Below, in pieces: positions 39,654-49,317 of a stretch of 64,000 nucleotides of DNA (within the stretch, counting starts at the first letter, position 1; each line of letters begins with the position of its first letter). Source of the DNA: Corynebacterium sp. P3-F1 (GTDB taxonomy: Bacteria > Actinomycetota > Actinomycetes > Mycobacteriales > Mycobacteriaceae); contig NZ_CP129965.1 of the NCBI RefSeq assembly GCF_030503635.1, forward strand, positions 248,001 to 312,000, given 5' to 3'. Under the pieces are notes generated by a model. It made no database searches. It was not told where the DNA came from and saw only the letters and a program-made list of their open reading frames with translations. A program made the position numbers and the translations under genes.

Positions 39654-41332
39654 TGAAATTCGAGTCCCGCGCAGATGACCACGATAAGGGCCGCAATGCC
39701 CACCGTGGCCGTTCGCCGGTGGTATCCGTCACGCGCGAACTCCCCCGCTTCGGCCGGCCCGGGTCCCGATCCGCGGAGCTGCACACCGGTCCGCTCGGAG
39801 AGGCCTCGTCGTCTGAAACCGCACCGTCCATGCGGGAGCGCAACCGTTTCGAGGCACTGCGCGTCATCGGACTGACCGGCACTTTCCTCATTGCGCTCGG
39901 GGGTCTCGGAGGCGGAGCACTACCAGTGGTCGACGCATCAGCCACCTCCTTCGCTTCTCTTCCGCTGGGGGCGTGGATGGGGAGGATGATGTTGGCGTCG
40001 TCAAGCCTCGCACTCGTCGGCGTTGCTTTCCTGGTTTTCGCGTGGCTGCTCATGGGCGCGTTCGTGGGCGCGGACGGCGGACCGTCGCGCGTTGCGGCGC
40101 CCACGCTGTTGCAGACACTCGGTGCGTGGATCCTTCCCCTCATTTTCACGGCGCCGCTGTTCACGCAGGACATTTACTCGTACCTTGCGCAAGGGGCGAT
40201 TGTCGCGCGCGGGTTGGACCCGTATTCGGCGGGTCCCGTTGAGCTGCTCGGACACGAGGATCCGCTGGCGCGCAGTGTGCCGTTCATCTGGGCGGAGTCG
40301 CCCTCGCCGTACGGGCCGGTAGCCCTTGGCATCTCGTCAGTGATCTCGCGTCTCACCGGTACATCTATTTTCTGGGGCGTGATCTGCCACCGCCTCATCG
40401 CCTTGATCGGGTTGGCTGCGGCGGCATGGGCGATCGTGGCGCTCACGCGGCGGTGCGGGGTCAACCGATCGGCCGCTGTGTGGCTGGGTGCCCTCAACCC
40501 CCTCGTCGTCTTGCACCTCGTCGGTGGCATCCACAATGAGGCCGTCATGATGGGCTTCCTGCTCGTGGGCCTCGAACTGGGTCTGCGCGGCATCGACCGG
40601 CTCGGCGGAGCTACGGGGTGGGGATTGCTGGTCGCATCCGGGATCCTCATCAGCTGCGCGGGCATGGTCAAGGTGACCGGCTTTCTGGCGCTCGGTTTCG
40701 TGGGAATGGCGCTGGCGCGGCGCTGGGGCGGCCTGTTGGGAATTGCCGGAGCGATCGCGGTTCAGACAACAGTGATGGTCGTTTCCATCGCTGCAGCCTC
40801 TGCGCTCACCGGCATCGGGCTCGGCTGGGTCAGCGGGCAAGGCGGCGCCGCGACAATCCGCAGCTGGCTGTCCCTCACCACAGATGTCGGGGTGATCTCC
40901 GCTTTCATCGGTCAGCTCCTGGGGCTCGGCGACCATTCGGAGGCCGCGCTCGTGGTCACCCGCACGTGCGGGTTGCTCATCGCGGCGGGGTTCATCCTCC
41001 GCATGCTGTGGGCCACGTACAAGGGCACGATTCACCCCGTCGGGGGGCTCGGCGTGTCCACCCTCGTCCTTGTCCTCCTCTTCCCCGTTGTGCACCCGTG
41101 GTATCCGCTGTGGGGCATCATGCCGCTGGCTGCGTGGGCCGACCGCGCATTCTTCCGCGCAGGTACAGCCGCCTACTGCGCGCTCTTCAGCTTCGTAGTA
41201 CTCCCCCGCGGTTTGGCGCTGCCGCCCGCCGCGGTTGCGACGATCTACGTCAATGCGCTTCTCGCCGTTGTCGCAATTGCTGCCTGCTCATGGGCATGGT
41301 TCCGGATTCATGGACAAAAAGTTCTACACTGA
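39653..41332 (+). CDS. mptB: Alpha-(1->6)-mannopyranosyltransferase MptB
   Basis: GT-C-fold membrane mannosyltransferase that uses polyprenyl-phosphate-mannose to begin the alpha-1,6-mannan backbone of lipomannan/lipoarabinomannan. About 559 residues with more than ten membrane segments. The loop FTQDIYSYLAQGAIVARGLDPYSAGPVE contains the acidic catalytic motif after the second membrane helix. Ortholog of Rv1459c/cg1766 by position. The start GTG 39653 is chosen for the leaderless promoter; the frame is open 25 codons further up. Confidence 0.93.
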   Translation: MKFESRADDHDKGRNAHRGRSPVVSVTRELPRFGRPGSRSAELHTGPLGEASSSETAPSMRERNRFEALRVIGLTGTFLIALGGLGGGALPVVDASATSFASLPLGAWMGRMMLASSSLALVGVAFLVFAWLLMGAFVGADGGPSRVAAPTLLQTLGAWILPLIFTAPLFTQDIYSYLAQGAIVARGLDPYSAGPVELLGHEDPLARSVPFIWAESPSPYGPVALGISSVISRLTGTSIFWGVICHRLIALIGLAAAAWAIVALTRRCGVNRSAAVWLGALNPLVVLHLVGGIHNEAVMMGFLLVGLELGLRGIDRLGGATGWGLLVASGILISCAGMVKVTGFLALGFVGMALARRWGGLLGIAGAIAVQTTVMVVSIAAASALTGIGLGWVSGQGGAATIRSWLSLTTDVGVISAFIGQLLGLGDHSEAALVVTRTCGLLIAAGFILRMLWATYKGTIHPVGGLGVSTLVLVLLFPVVHPWYPLWGIMPLAAWADRAFFRAGTAAYCALFSFVVLPRGLALPPAAVATIYVNALLAVVAIAACSWAWFRIHGQKVLH

Positions 41333-41337
41333 GCGCG

Positions 41338-42309
41338 ATGAAACCTGCACAATCCCCCGGTGAACCCGCCGCGACGCCGAGCGTAACTGCCCCCGCCCCG
41401 GCGAAAACGGCGCTGGAGGTCCGCGACGTGGTCAAGTCGTTCGGCTCTGTGAACGCCGTCGACCACCTCAGTTTCACGGCGCGCCGCGGCGAAGTCCTTG
41501 CCCTCCTCGGTCCGAACGGGGCTGGCAAGACCACGACCATCGAGATGTGCGAGGGCTTCACTGCCCCGACCAGCGGCTCGATCTCTCTCCTGGGCATGGA
41601 CCCGCAGCGAGAGGGCGAGAAGGTGCGCGAACGCATCGGAATCATGCTCCAAGGCGGCGGCTCCTATTCCGGGATCCGGGTCAAGGAAATGCTCGAACTG
41701 ACCGCCTCCTACAACGCGGACCCGATCGACCCGGCGTGGCTCATGGACACCCTCGGCCTGAACAAGGTGGCAACGACGACATACCGCCGCTTATCCGGCG
41801 GCCAGCAACAGCGGCTGTCACTCGCGTTGGCGTTGATCGGCCGGCCGGAAATGATCTTCCTCGACGAGCCGACCGCGGGGATGGACGCTCAATCGCGGCA
41901 TGCCGTGTGGGGTCTGGTCGAAGCTTTGAAGCGTGATGGCGTCACCGTCATCTTGACCACCCACCTCATGGACGAAGCCGAACGCCTGGCGGACAACGTA
42001 GTCATCATCGACCGCGGATCCGTCGTCGCCTCGGGTTCGCCACAGGAGCTCACCGACACCGGCGACCACCCCGCTCTACATATCCGCACCGACCGTCCGC
42101 TCGACCTCACCGCCCTTTCCGCGGAGGCAACGCTTATCGACGACACCCCCCTCACATACCTCCTCCACTCCGCCGGCGACCCGCAGATTATCGCCACGGT
42201 CGCCGCCGAAGCCGCGCGCCAAAACGTCATGATCAAGGAATTGGGATTGCACCACCGCACACTAGAAGACGTTTTCCTTGATCTGACCGGCCGCGAACTG
42301 AGGGCGTGA
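41338..42309 (+). CDS. ABC transporter ATP-binding protein (Rv1458c-like)
   Basis: 323-residue ATPase. Walker A LLGPNGAGKTTTIEMCEGF, signature RLSGGQQQRLSLALAL, Walker B EMIFLDEPTAGMD. It works with the permease encoded 6 bp downstream as an exporter of DrrA type. Start ATG at 41338, 5 bp after mptB. The C-terminal extension of about 60 residues (DRPLDLTALSAEATLIDDTP) is typical of DrrA-like ATPases. The substrate is unknown; the neighbouring mptB suggests an envelope lipid. Confidence 0.92.
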   Translation: MKPAQSPGEPAATPSVTAPAPAKTALEVRDVVKSFGSVNAVDHLSFTARRGEVLALLGPNGAGKTTTIEMCEGFTAPTSGSISLLGMDPQREGEKVRERIGIMLQGGGSYSGIRVKEMLELTASYNADPIDPAWLMDTLGLNKVATTTYRRLSGGQQQRLSLALALIGRPEMIFLDEPTAGMDAQSRHAVWGLVEALKRDGVTVILTTHLMDEAERLADNVVIIDRGSVVASGSPQELTDTGDHPALHIRTDRPLDLTALSAEATLIDDTPLTYLLHSAGDPQIIATVAAEAARQNVMIKELGLHHRTLEDVFLDLTGRELRA

Positions 42310-42315
42310 TTTGCC

Positions 42316-43188
42316 GTGAAACCTATGAATACTGCTCCGAACAACGCTTCCACTGCTGTCAACGCTGATGGGGCGGCCACGTCCGCCTCTGCCCGCACCA
42401 ACGCGGAGGCCAGCGCAAACTCCGCCGCGAAATTTCCGCCCGGAACATTCGCTCCCGCGCCTCGACGGGCGAGCGCGGGACGGATGATCGCATCGCAAGG
42501 CCGCATCGAAGCGATCCTCTTGCTGCGCCACGGTGAGCAGATCCTTGTCAACTTGCTGATCCCTGCGGCAATCTTGGTCGGCGCCACCGTGGTTCCGGTG
42601 CTCGGCGACCAGACGAGCCTCGACCAGATCGTCACCATGGTCTTCTCCATTGCGGCAGCGTCAGCCGGCTTCACCGGACAAGCGATCTCCCTAGCATTCG
42701 ACCGCCGGTACGGCGCACTGAAGCGAACCGGTGCCTCTGGTGTCCCCGCATGGACGATCATCGCAGGCAAAGTCCTCGGTGTCCTCGCTACAGTTCTGGT
42801 CCAGATCGTCCTTCTCGGTGGAATCGCCCTGGCCCTGGGCTGGCGTATCTCCGCGGGCGGCGCTGCACTCGGATTCCTGACGCTACTCGCCGGCGTCACA
42901 GCTTTCACCGCCTTAGGCCTGCTGCTCGGCGGGACGCAGTCTTCCGAAATCGTCTTGGCCGGCGCAAACTTCATTTGGCTGGTCATGCTTGCCGTCCTCG
43001 GCTGGGTGGTGTACTCGGGCAACCTCGGTACCACAGGTCTGTGGGATCTCGTCCCCTCTGTGGCGCTTGCCGACGCCATGGACGGAGCCCTCTCTGCCAC
43101 CGTCCACCCCTGGGCGTGGCTGGCCCTGATCGGGTGGGCCGTTTTCGCCGTCCTGGGAACTATCCGGTGGTTCCGATTCGACGGATAG
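42316..43188 (+). CDS. ABC transporter permease (Rv1457c-like)
   Basis: 290-residue ABC-2 type permease. The first 50 residues are Ala/Asn-rich and cytosolic; the remainder has six membrane segments (e.g. LIPAAILVGATVVPVLG, TIIAGKVLGVLATVLVQIVLLGGIALALG). Forms a transporter with the preceding ATPase. GTG start at 42316 after the ATPase stop by 6 bp. No substrate evidence. Confidence 0.9.
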   Translation: MKPMNTAPNNASTAVNADGAATSASARTNAEASANSAAKFPPGTFAPAPRRASAGRMIASQGRIEAILLLRHGEQILVNLLIPAAILVGATVVPVLGDQTSLDQIVTMVFSIAAASAGFTGQAISLAFDRRYGALKRTGASGVPAWTIIAGKVLGVLATVLVQIVLLGGIALALGWRISAGGAALGFLTLLAGVTAFTALGLLLGGTQSSEIVLAGANFIWLVMLAVLGWVVYSGNLGTTGLWDLVPSVALADAMDGALSATVHPWAWLALIGWAVFAVLGTIRWFRFDG

Positions 43189-43264
43189 GCAGAACCCCTC
43201 AAGACTGTTCGCAATCCCTCCCAGACACACACGACCACAATCACGAGAAAGGCGCACTCCGACC

Positions 43265-44254
43265 GTGACAACCCCGACATCCATTCCACCCGCCGCGCCC
43301 AACCGCAGTTTCGGTGAGCGCCTGAAAAGCGTGCCGACGCTGAAGACCCAGCGCATTTTCGCCCTCATCGTGCTCATCGCGCAGGCCGGCATCACGTTCA
43401 CCGGCTCCCTGGTGCGCGTAACCGGGTCGGGGCTCGGTTGCGACACGTGGCCACTGTGCCACGAAGGCTCACTCTTCCCAGTCCCGGGCGCTAACCCGTG
43501 GGTTCACCAGCTCATCGAGTTCGGCAACCGCACACTGACATTCGTCGTGGCGGCGGCGACCATCGTGCTGTTCATCGGGGTGCTGCGGGCGAACCGTCGC
43601 CAAGAAATCATCGCGCTCTCGGTGGTCTCCGGTCTCGGGGTCGTGGTGCAAGCCGTTCTGGGCGGCATTTCAGTGCTGCTCGACCTACGCTGGTGGTCTG
43701 TGGCAGTCCACTTCCTGCCGTCGATGATTCTGGTTTTCGTGGCGGCTGTTCTCTACATGCGTATCGCTGAGGCCGACGACATCGCGCCCACGCGCCGCTT
43801 CTCGCCGACCGCCCGGTGGCTCGTCGTGGCTGCCGCAGTCGCACTGTGCCTTGTTCTCGTGACCGGCACGATGGTCACCGGGTCCGGCCCCCACGCGGGT
43901 GATGCCGCCGCCGGCATGGAAGGGCGCCTCCAACTGCCCACCCGCACTCTCGCCTACGTCCATGCCGCATGCATGTACCTCTACTTGGCGTTCACCCTCT
44001 TCTCCGTGTACATCCTGCGCCGCGACAACGCCCCGAAGGACGCCTACAACACCTCCCTCGTCCTCGTGGCCATGATCGTGATCCAATGGGCGATCGGTGT
44101 CGGCCAGTTCTACCTCGGAGTCCCGCGCTGGACTGTGCCTCTGCACATCCTCATGTCCGGCATCGTCGTCGCATTCACCGCGTTCCTCTTCAGCCACGGC
44201 AACCGCCGGCTGCCGCTGCTGGAACCGGGGCAGTACAACACCTCGACGTCCTAA
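43265..44254 (+). CDS. ctaA: Heme A synthase
   Basis: Oxidises heme O to heme A for cytochrome aa3 oxidase. 329 residues, eight membrane helices. Conserved His-containing helices include GLGCDTWPLCHEGSLFPVPG with the Cys pair, HQLIEFGNRTLTFVV and WWSVAVHFLPSMI, VHAACMYLYLAF. Partner of ctaB, which lies nearby. GTG start at 43265. Confidence 0.95.
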   Translation: MTTPTSIPPAAPNRSFGERLKSVPTLKTQRIFALIVLIAQAGITFTGSLVRVTGSGLGCDTWPLCHEGSLFPVPGANPWVHQLIEFGNRTLTFVVAAATIVLFIGVLRANRRQEIIALSVVSGLGVVVQAVLGGISVLLDLRWWSVAVHFLPSMILVFVAAVLYMRIAEADDIAPTRRFSPTARWLVVAAAVALCLVLVTGTMVTGSGPHAGDAAAGMEGRLQLPTRTLAYVHAACMYLYLAFTLFSVYILRRDNAPKDAYNTSLVLVAMIVIQWAIGVGQFYLGVPRWTVPLHILMSGIVVAFTAFLFSHGNRRLPLLEPGQYNTSTS

Positions 44255-44366
44255 AGCGGCGGCGTGGTGCGTACTGTGCGGCGACTGCCGTAACGCGCCC
44301 CGGAAACCCGGCGAAGCCGGTCAAGTGCGCCACGCCCCTCGAGTCCCACGCGTAGCCTGGATACGT

Positions 44367-45341
44367 ATGAAGGCTATCCAGATCACCGAAAACGGCGGGC
44401 CGGACGTGCTCGCGCTTGCCGACGTCCCCACGCCCACCCCCTCCAACACCCCCAACGGTCAAGTGCTCGTCAAAGTCGCTTATGCCGGCGTCAACTACAT
44501 CGACACCTACTACCGCGAGGGCATCTACCACTCGGAGCTACCGTTCATTCCCGGCCTCGAAGGCTGCGGCGAGGTCGTGGAGGACCCGGCCGGTGAGATC
44601 GCCCCCGGCACAGTTGTAGCCTGGGAATCCACGCCAGGCTCCTACGCTGAATACGTGTGCGTGGACCGCAACCGCCTCGTCGCGGTGCCGGAGTCGATTC
44701 CGCCGCACGTGGCCGCAACAATGCTCCTCCAGGGAATCACTGCCCACTACCTCCTCTACGGAGTGCACGACACCCAGGCAGGCGACACCCTGCTCATCAC
44801 CGCCGGAGCCGGTGGCGTGGGGCTGCTGCTCACTCAGCTCGCGGCGGCGCAGGGGGCAACCGTCTACTCCGTTGTTTCCACCGACGAGAAAGCGGAGCTG
44901 GCCTACGAGGCTGGCGCAACGGAAGTTTTCCGCTACAGCGACGACCTCGCGGAGATGGTCCGGCGCCACAACGGCGGCCGCGGCGTGGATGTCGTCTACG
45001 ACGGCGTGGGCAAAGACACCTTCGGCGAGTCGCTTGAAGCCGTGCGTCCCCGCGGTCTCGTGTGTCTCTTCGGTGCCGCCTCAGGCCCCGTCGACCCCGT
45101 CGACCCGCAGCTGCTGAACACTCACGGCTCGATCTTCCTCACGCGCCCGTCCATCGGCGCCTACACCGCAACGGACGACGAGTTCCGCATGCGTGCCCAG
45201 GCTGTTGTCCGCGCGGTCGACGACGGAACGCTCAACCTTCAAGTCCAAGAACCATATGCGCTCGCTGACGCCGCGCAGGCGCACCGGGACCTGCAGGGCC
45301 GCAAGACGACCGGCTCGATCGTCCTCGATATCACCGGTTAA
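44367..45341 (+). CDS. qor: Quinone oxidoreductase, NADPH-dependent (zinc-less MDR)
   Basis: 324-residue medium-chain dehydrogenase without zinc ligands, ortholog of Rv1454c. N-terminus MKAIQITENGGPDVLALADVP, the cofactor fold LLITAGAGGVGLLLTQLAAAQGA (GxGxxG) and SVVSTDEKAELAYEAGATEVFRY. The start is ATG at 44367. Reduces quinones using NADPH. It is in line with ctaA but separated by 112 bp without a visible gene. Confidence 0.93.
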   Translation: MKAIQITENGGPDVLALADVPTPTPSNTPNGQVLVKVAYAGVNYIDTYYREGIYHSELPFIPGLEGCGEVVEDPAGEIAPGTVVAWESTPGSYAEYVCVDRNRLVAVPESIPPHVAATMLLQGITAHYLLYGVHDTQAGDTLLITAGAGGVGLLLTQLAAAQGATVYSVVSTDEKAELAYEAGATEVFRYSDDLAEMVRRHNGGRGVDVVYDGVGKDTFGESLEAVRPRGLVCLFGAASGPVDPVDPQLLNTHGSIFLTRPSIGAYTATDDEFRMRAQAVVRAVDDGTLNLQVQEPYALADAAQAHRDLQGRKTTGSIVLDITG

Positions 45342-45404
45342 CCGCTCGCGGTTTACGGGGCGTAATCAATAGCCAGGAGGCTAAAGCGTCCCATCTCACG
45401 GCAG

Positions 45405-46343
45405 CTAACCGAGCGAGCCTAAGCCCCCGCCGACGAGCTCGCCCAGGGTCTCCAACCCGAAGATGGCATCGACCGACAAACCGAGGAACAGCGCCGCGAG
45501 ATAGTTGTTCGACAGAATGAACAGCTTGAGCGGTTTGACGTCGCCGCCGGCTTTCACCCCGGCGTGCAGGCGCGTCGCCATGATCAAGAAGGCACCACCG
45601 GAGAGCAGGGCCACCGCGAAGTACACCCACGACGCAGCCGGCACAAGCAGCAACGATGTGATGACGGTCAGCCACGAGTAGAAGACGATCTGACGGGTGG
45701 TGGCCACTGGTGTCGCCACCACAGGAAGCATCGGTACCTCGGCGCGGTCGTAGTCGTCCCGGTATTTCATGGCCAGAGCCCATGTGTGCGGCGGTGTCCA
45801 GAAGAAGATGATCATGAACAGGACGATCGCCTGCCACCACCGATCGGGGCTGCCGTCGGTGACATGGCCGCGGATCACGGCCCAGCCGACGAGCACAGGC
45901 ATGCAGCCAGCGGCGCCGCCCCAAATCACGTTCTGCCACGTCCGGCGCTTAAGCCACTTGGTGTAGACGAAGATGTAGAACCAGTTCGTCAGCACGATGA
46001 AAAAGGCCGCGAGCCACGAGCCGCACACCAGTCCGAGCCACAGTACCGACAGAACCAGCAGCACCCAGGCGAAGATGCGGGCGCGTTCCTTGGTCACGGT
46101 ATGGCGCACGAGAGGCCGCGCGCGTGTCCGGCCCATCTTCTGGTCGATGTCGTAGTCGGCGACCATATTGAATGTGTTCGCGGCGGCGGCGCCCATCCAG
46201 CCACCGAACAGCGTCGCCAGAATCAACCACACGTGCACTTCGCCGCGGTCAGCTTGCAGCATCGCGGGGATAGCGGCGACCAGCAAAAGCTCGATGACTC
46301 GCGGCTTCGTCAGCGCGAAATACGCTTTGACGGTCTCCAACAC
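45405..46343 (-). CDS. ctaB: Protoheme IX farnesyltransferase (heme O synthase)
   Basis: 312-residue membrane prenyltransferase that adds a farnesyl tail to heme. It has nine membrane segments. The polyprenyl-diphosphate motif appears as [21 protein letters not shown] (NxxxDxxxD), a second acidic motif as [16 protein letters not shown]. Convergent with qor and divergent from the remnant/tkt region. With ctaA it completes heme A synthesis. Confidence 0.95.
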   Translation of the reverse strand: MLETVKAYFALTKPRVIELLLVAAIPAMLQADRGEVHVWLILATLFGGWMGAAAANTFNMVADYDIDQKMGRTRARPLVRHTVTKERARIFAWVLLVLSVLWLGLVCGSWLAAFFIVLTNWFYIFVYTKWLKRRTWQNVIWGGAAGCMPVLVGWAVIRGHVTDGSPDRWWQAIVLFMIIFFWTPPHTWALAMKYRDDYDRAEVPMLPVVATPVATTRQIVFYSWLTVITSLLLVPAASWVYFAVALLSGGAFLIMATRLHAGVKAGGDVKPLKLFILSNNYLAALFLGLSVDAIFGLETLGELVGGGLGSLG

Positions 46344-46516
46344 AACTCCTCAATCAGCGCGGTTTTTCACGTTGGGGACTAGTCGCAGCCGCGCGCGCGT
46401 AAGTTCCCACGCTTATCGACGCCCCGTCTCTTTACGTCCTTCGCATCCTAGTCCCCGCCTGCACCCGCAAGAAATCAACGCGCGAACGCGCGCAGCACAT
46501 TGTTTAATGATTATTT

Positions 46517-46862
46517 ATGTCTCTCAGTCGCTCCCCACGCATCGGCGCCGTGGCCGCCGCACTCCTCTCGTGCGCCGCGAGCAGTACGCCGTCAACCTCA
46601 TCGACAATTCGACGAGCAGACCGAATTTGGCTGCGTCGGTGAATACACCATCACCCGCCACACCGACGGCTCGCTCAGCCTGGACCGCATCCGCTTCATG
46701 CCCACCTACACCGTGGGCATGACCTACACCCCGGATTACAAGCTGATTCCGCTTGCCGACGCCACCGAGCTCGGCTGGGTCGATGTCCAGCAGTCCCGCG
46801 CTCACATCACCTCGGTGATGAACACGTGCACGCCCGTCGAGGTCTTCGACTACCTCGACTGA
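46517..46862 (+). pseudogene. Decayed CapA/PgA-like lipoprotein gene
   Basis: An ATG at 46517 encodes a lipoprotein signal, SPRIGAVAAALLSC (lipobox LLSC), whose frame stops after 37 codons (at RIWLRR). A different frame, from about 46605, gives 85 codons that read like the C-terminal end of a capsule-synthesis-type CapA protein: QFDEQTEFGCVGEYTITRH then SLSLDRIRFMPTYTVGMTY, ending EVFDYLD. The large middle of the protein is missing. So this is an internally deleted and frameshifted remnant, not an active gene. The CapA assignment is inferred from the tail motif alone. Confidence 0.6.
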
Positions 46863-46874
46863 GTCCCCGGCGGG

Positions 46875-46920
46875 CTGCTGCCACGTTTCCGCCGCGGCTG
46901 CTGCCACGTTTCTGCCGCGG
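46875..46920. repeat. Two tandem copies of a 23-bp repeat
   Basis: CTGCTGCCACGTTTCCGCCG begins the first copy (46875-46897); the second copy (46898-46920) has a single T for C change at the 16th base. It starts 13 bases after the stop codon of the remnant gene. Confidence 0.85.
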
Positions 46921-46993
46921 TAGCTCTGCCCACCTGCGGTCCTGCGCAGACCCGTCAACGCGCAAACCCCGGCCTGCCGCGTCCCTCGCCCCC

Positions 46994-47044
46994 GCTTTAC
47001 CACTAGTGTGTAAGAAGTTAGTTAGCTCCGACACACTGGTAAGC
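46994..47044. promoter_or_regulatory. Inverted repeat before tkt
   Basis: GCTTTACCACTAGTGTG (46994-47010) is complementary, with small bulges, to CACACTGGTAAGC (47032-47044); the second arm ends 9 bases before the tkt GTG start and touches the ribosome site GCGAGG. It may be a hairpin covering translation initiation or an operator. Confidence 0.45.
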
Positions 47045-47053
47045 GAGGACACT

Positions 47054-49270
47054 GTGACTACCTCTCCCGATAACTCTTCCCAGCCGACGTCCGGCGTTTC
47101 CGATGCCGCCGCGTCGCTCCCCGTCGAGCTGCAGGCCATGACCGTGGCCCGCTATCCGGAGGACTGGACCGCAGAGGACACCCGCGCCGTGGACACCGTG
47201 CGTGTCCTGGCTGCCGACGCCGTGGAGAACTGCGGCTCCGGCCACCCGGGCACCGCGATGTCGCTCGCCCCGCTGGCGTACACCCTTTACCAGCGTGTCA
47301 TGCGCCACGACCCAGCTGACCCGCACTGGGCGGGACGCGACCGTTTTGTGCTGTCCAACGGCCACTCGTCGCTGACGCAGTACATTCAGCTGTACCTCGG
47401 CGGCTTCGGCCTCGAGATCGAGGACCTGAAAGCTCTGCGCACCTGGGGCTCCAAGACCCCGGGCCACCCGGAGTACAACCACACCGCAGGTGTGGAGATC
47501 ACAACGGGCCCGCTGGGCCAGGGCCTGGCATCGGCAGTCGGCATGGCTATGGCAGCCCGCCGCGAGCGCGGCCTGTTCGATCCGGAGGCCGCTCCGGGCC
47601 AATCCCCCTTCGACCACTTCATTTACGTCATCGCCGGCGACGGCGACCTCCAAGAGGGCGTGACCAGCGAAGCCAGCTCTCTCGCAGGCACCCAGCAGCT
47701 GGGCAACCTCATCGCATTCTGGGATGACAACCGCATCTCTATCGAGGACGACACCCAGATCGCGTTCAACGAGGACGTCCTGGCGCGCTACGAGGCGTAC
47801 GGCTGGCAGACGCTCACCGTCGAGTCCGGCGAGGATGTCACCGCCATCCTCGCAGCCGTCGAGAAAGCCAAGGCTGAGACGTCGAAGCCGACGATGATCC
47901 GTGTCAAGACGGTGATCGGTTTCCCCGCCCCGAACATGATGAACACCGGCGCTGTCCACGGCGCCGCTCTGGGCGCCGACGAGGTCGCGGCGGTCAAGGA
48001 GGTGCTGGGCTTCGACGCTTCCGCTTCGTTCCCGGTCGAAGACAACGTCATCGCGCACACCCGCGGACTCGTCGAGCGCGGCGCGCACGCACACAACGAA
48101 TGGCAAGAGCTTTTCGACGCCTGGGCTGCCGCAAACCCCGACCTTAAATCCCTCTTCGACCGCCTGGCCGCACGCGAGCTGCCGGAAGGCTGGGCCGACG
48201 ACATGCCGACGTGGGAGCCGGATGCCAAGGGCATCGCCACCCGCAAGGCATCGGAGGCGTCCATCCAGGCGCTCGCCAAGACGCTACCTGAGCTGTGGGG
48301 CGGCTCCGCCGACCTGGCCGGCTCCAATAACACCCTGATCAAGGGCGAGCCGTCATTCGGCCCGGAAGCGATCTCCACCGACATGTTCACGACGAACCCG
48401 TACGGCCGCAACCTGCACTTCGGCATCCGCGAGCACGCAATGGGCTCGATCATGAACGGCATCGCTCTGCACGGCAACACCCGTGTCTACGGCGGCACCT
48501 TCCTCATCTTCTCGGAGTATCTCTACCCCGCTATCCGCGTGGCTGCGCTGTCGGGTATTGACGGCTATTATGTCTTCACCCACGACTCCATCGGCCTCGG
48601 CGAGGACGGCCCGACCCACCAGCCGGTGGAGACCCTGACTGCGCTGCGCGCCATCCCGGACCTCGCGGTCATTCGCCCGGCCGACGCCAACGAGACCTCC
48701 GCGGCCTGGAAGGCGGCGATCGAAGCCGTCCCGCAGCCGAAGGCGCTCGCTCTCTCCCGCCAGAATCTTCCCGTGCTGGAGGGCACCAAGGAGAAGGCCT
48801 TCGACGGTGTCGCCCGCGGCGCATACATCCTCGTCGAGGCTTCCACCGGCACCCCCGACGTGATCCTGATGGGTTCCGGATCCGAGGTCCAGCTCGCCGT
48901 CGAAGCGGCGAAGGTGCTGGAGGCCGACGGCATCGCCACCCGCGTCGTGTCCATGCCGTCCATGGACTGGTTCCTCGAGCAGGACCGCGAATACATCGAC
49001 GAGATCATCCCGCGCGATGTCCTCGCCCGCGTCTCTGTCGAAGCTGGAGTGGCCATGCCGTGGTTCCGTTTCACCGGCGACCAGGGCCGCAACGTCTCCC
49101 TCGAGCACTTCGGTGCCTCCGCACCGGGTGCAGAGCTCTTCGAGCGCTTCGGCTTCACCACCGACGCCGTCGTCGCCGCCGCACGCGAGTCCCTCGACTC
49201 CGTGCGCACCCGCACCGCCGACTCCGCAGCCGATCCGGAGCGCGGCCCCGTGCGCGGTGACGGGGTGTAA
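47054..49270 (+). CDS. tkt: Transketolase
   Basis: ThDP enzyme of the pentose phosphate pathway, 738 residues, first gene of the operon tkt-tal-zwf-opcA-pgl. The ThDP motif is GDGDLQEGVTSEAS near residue 195; the N-terminal region has GHPGTAMSLAPLAYTLY; the second half has the PYR domain (IREHAMGSIMNGIALHGNT) with the catalytic Glu. The start GTG at 47054 follows GCGAGG; the frame continues 76 codons upstream. The N-terminus carries about 35 extra Ser/Thr/Pro-rich residues, and the end has an acidic extra tail DSAADPERGPVRGDGV. Confidence 0.96.
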   Translation: MTTSPDNSSQPTSGVSDAAASLPVELQAMTVARYPEDWTAEDTRAVDTVRVLAADAVENCGSGHPGTAMSLAPLAYTLYQRVMRHDPADPHWAGRDRFVLSNGHSSLTQYIQLYLGGFGLEIEDLKALRTWGSKTPGHPEYNHTAGVEITTGPLGQGLASAVGMAMAARRERGLFDPEAAPGQSPFDHFIYVIAGDGDLQEGVTSEASSLAGTQQLGNLIAFWDDNRISIEDDTQIAFNEDVLARYEAYGWQTLTVESGEDVTAILAAVEKAKAETSKPTMIRVKTVIGFPAPNMMNTGAVHGAALGADEVAAVKEVLGFDASASFPVEDNVIAHTRGLVERGAHAHNEWQELFDAWAAANPDLKSLFDRLAARELPEGWADDMPTWEPDAKGIATRKASEASIQALAKTLPELWGGSADLAGSNNTLIKGEPSFGPEAISTDMFTTNPYGRNLHFGIREHAMGSIMNGIALHGNTRVYGGTFLIFSEYLYPAIRVAALSGIDGYYVFTHDSIGLGEDGPTHQPVETLTALRAIPDLAVIRPADANETSAAWKAAIEAVPQPKALALSRQNLPVLEGTKEKAFDGVARGAYILVEASTGTPDVILMGSGSEVQLAVEAAKVLEADGIATRVVSMPSMDWFLEQDREYIDEIIPRDVLARVSVEAGVAMPWFRFTGDQGRNVSLEHFGASAPGAELFERFGFTTDAVVAAARESLDSVRTRTADSAADPERGPVRGDGV

Positions 49271-49317
49271 AGGGCTTCAGGGAAACGTCGATAAGCGAAA
49301 ACACAAAGGAGAACACC

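Noticed and set aside
41311..41337. A leaderless promoter directly before the ABC ATPase
   Set aside because: TACACT at 41325 is correctly spaced from the ATG, but it overlaps the end of mptB, lacks a -35, and the gene is 5 bp after mptB, so cotranscription is simpler.
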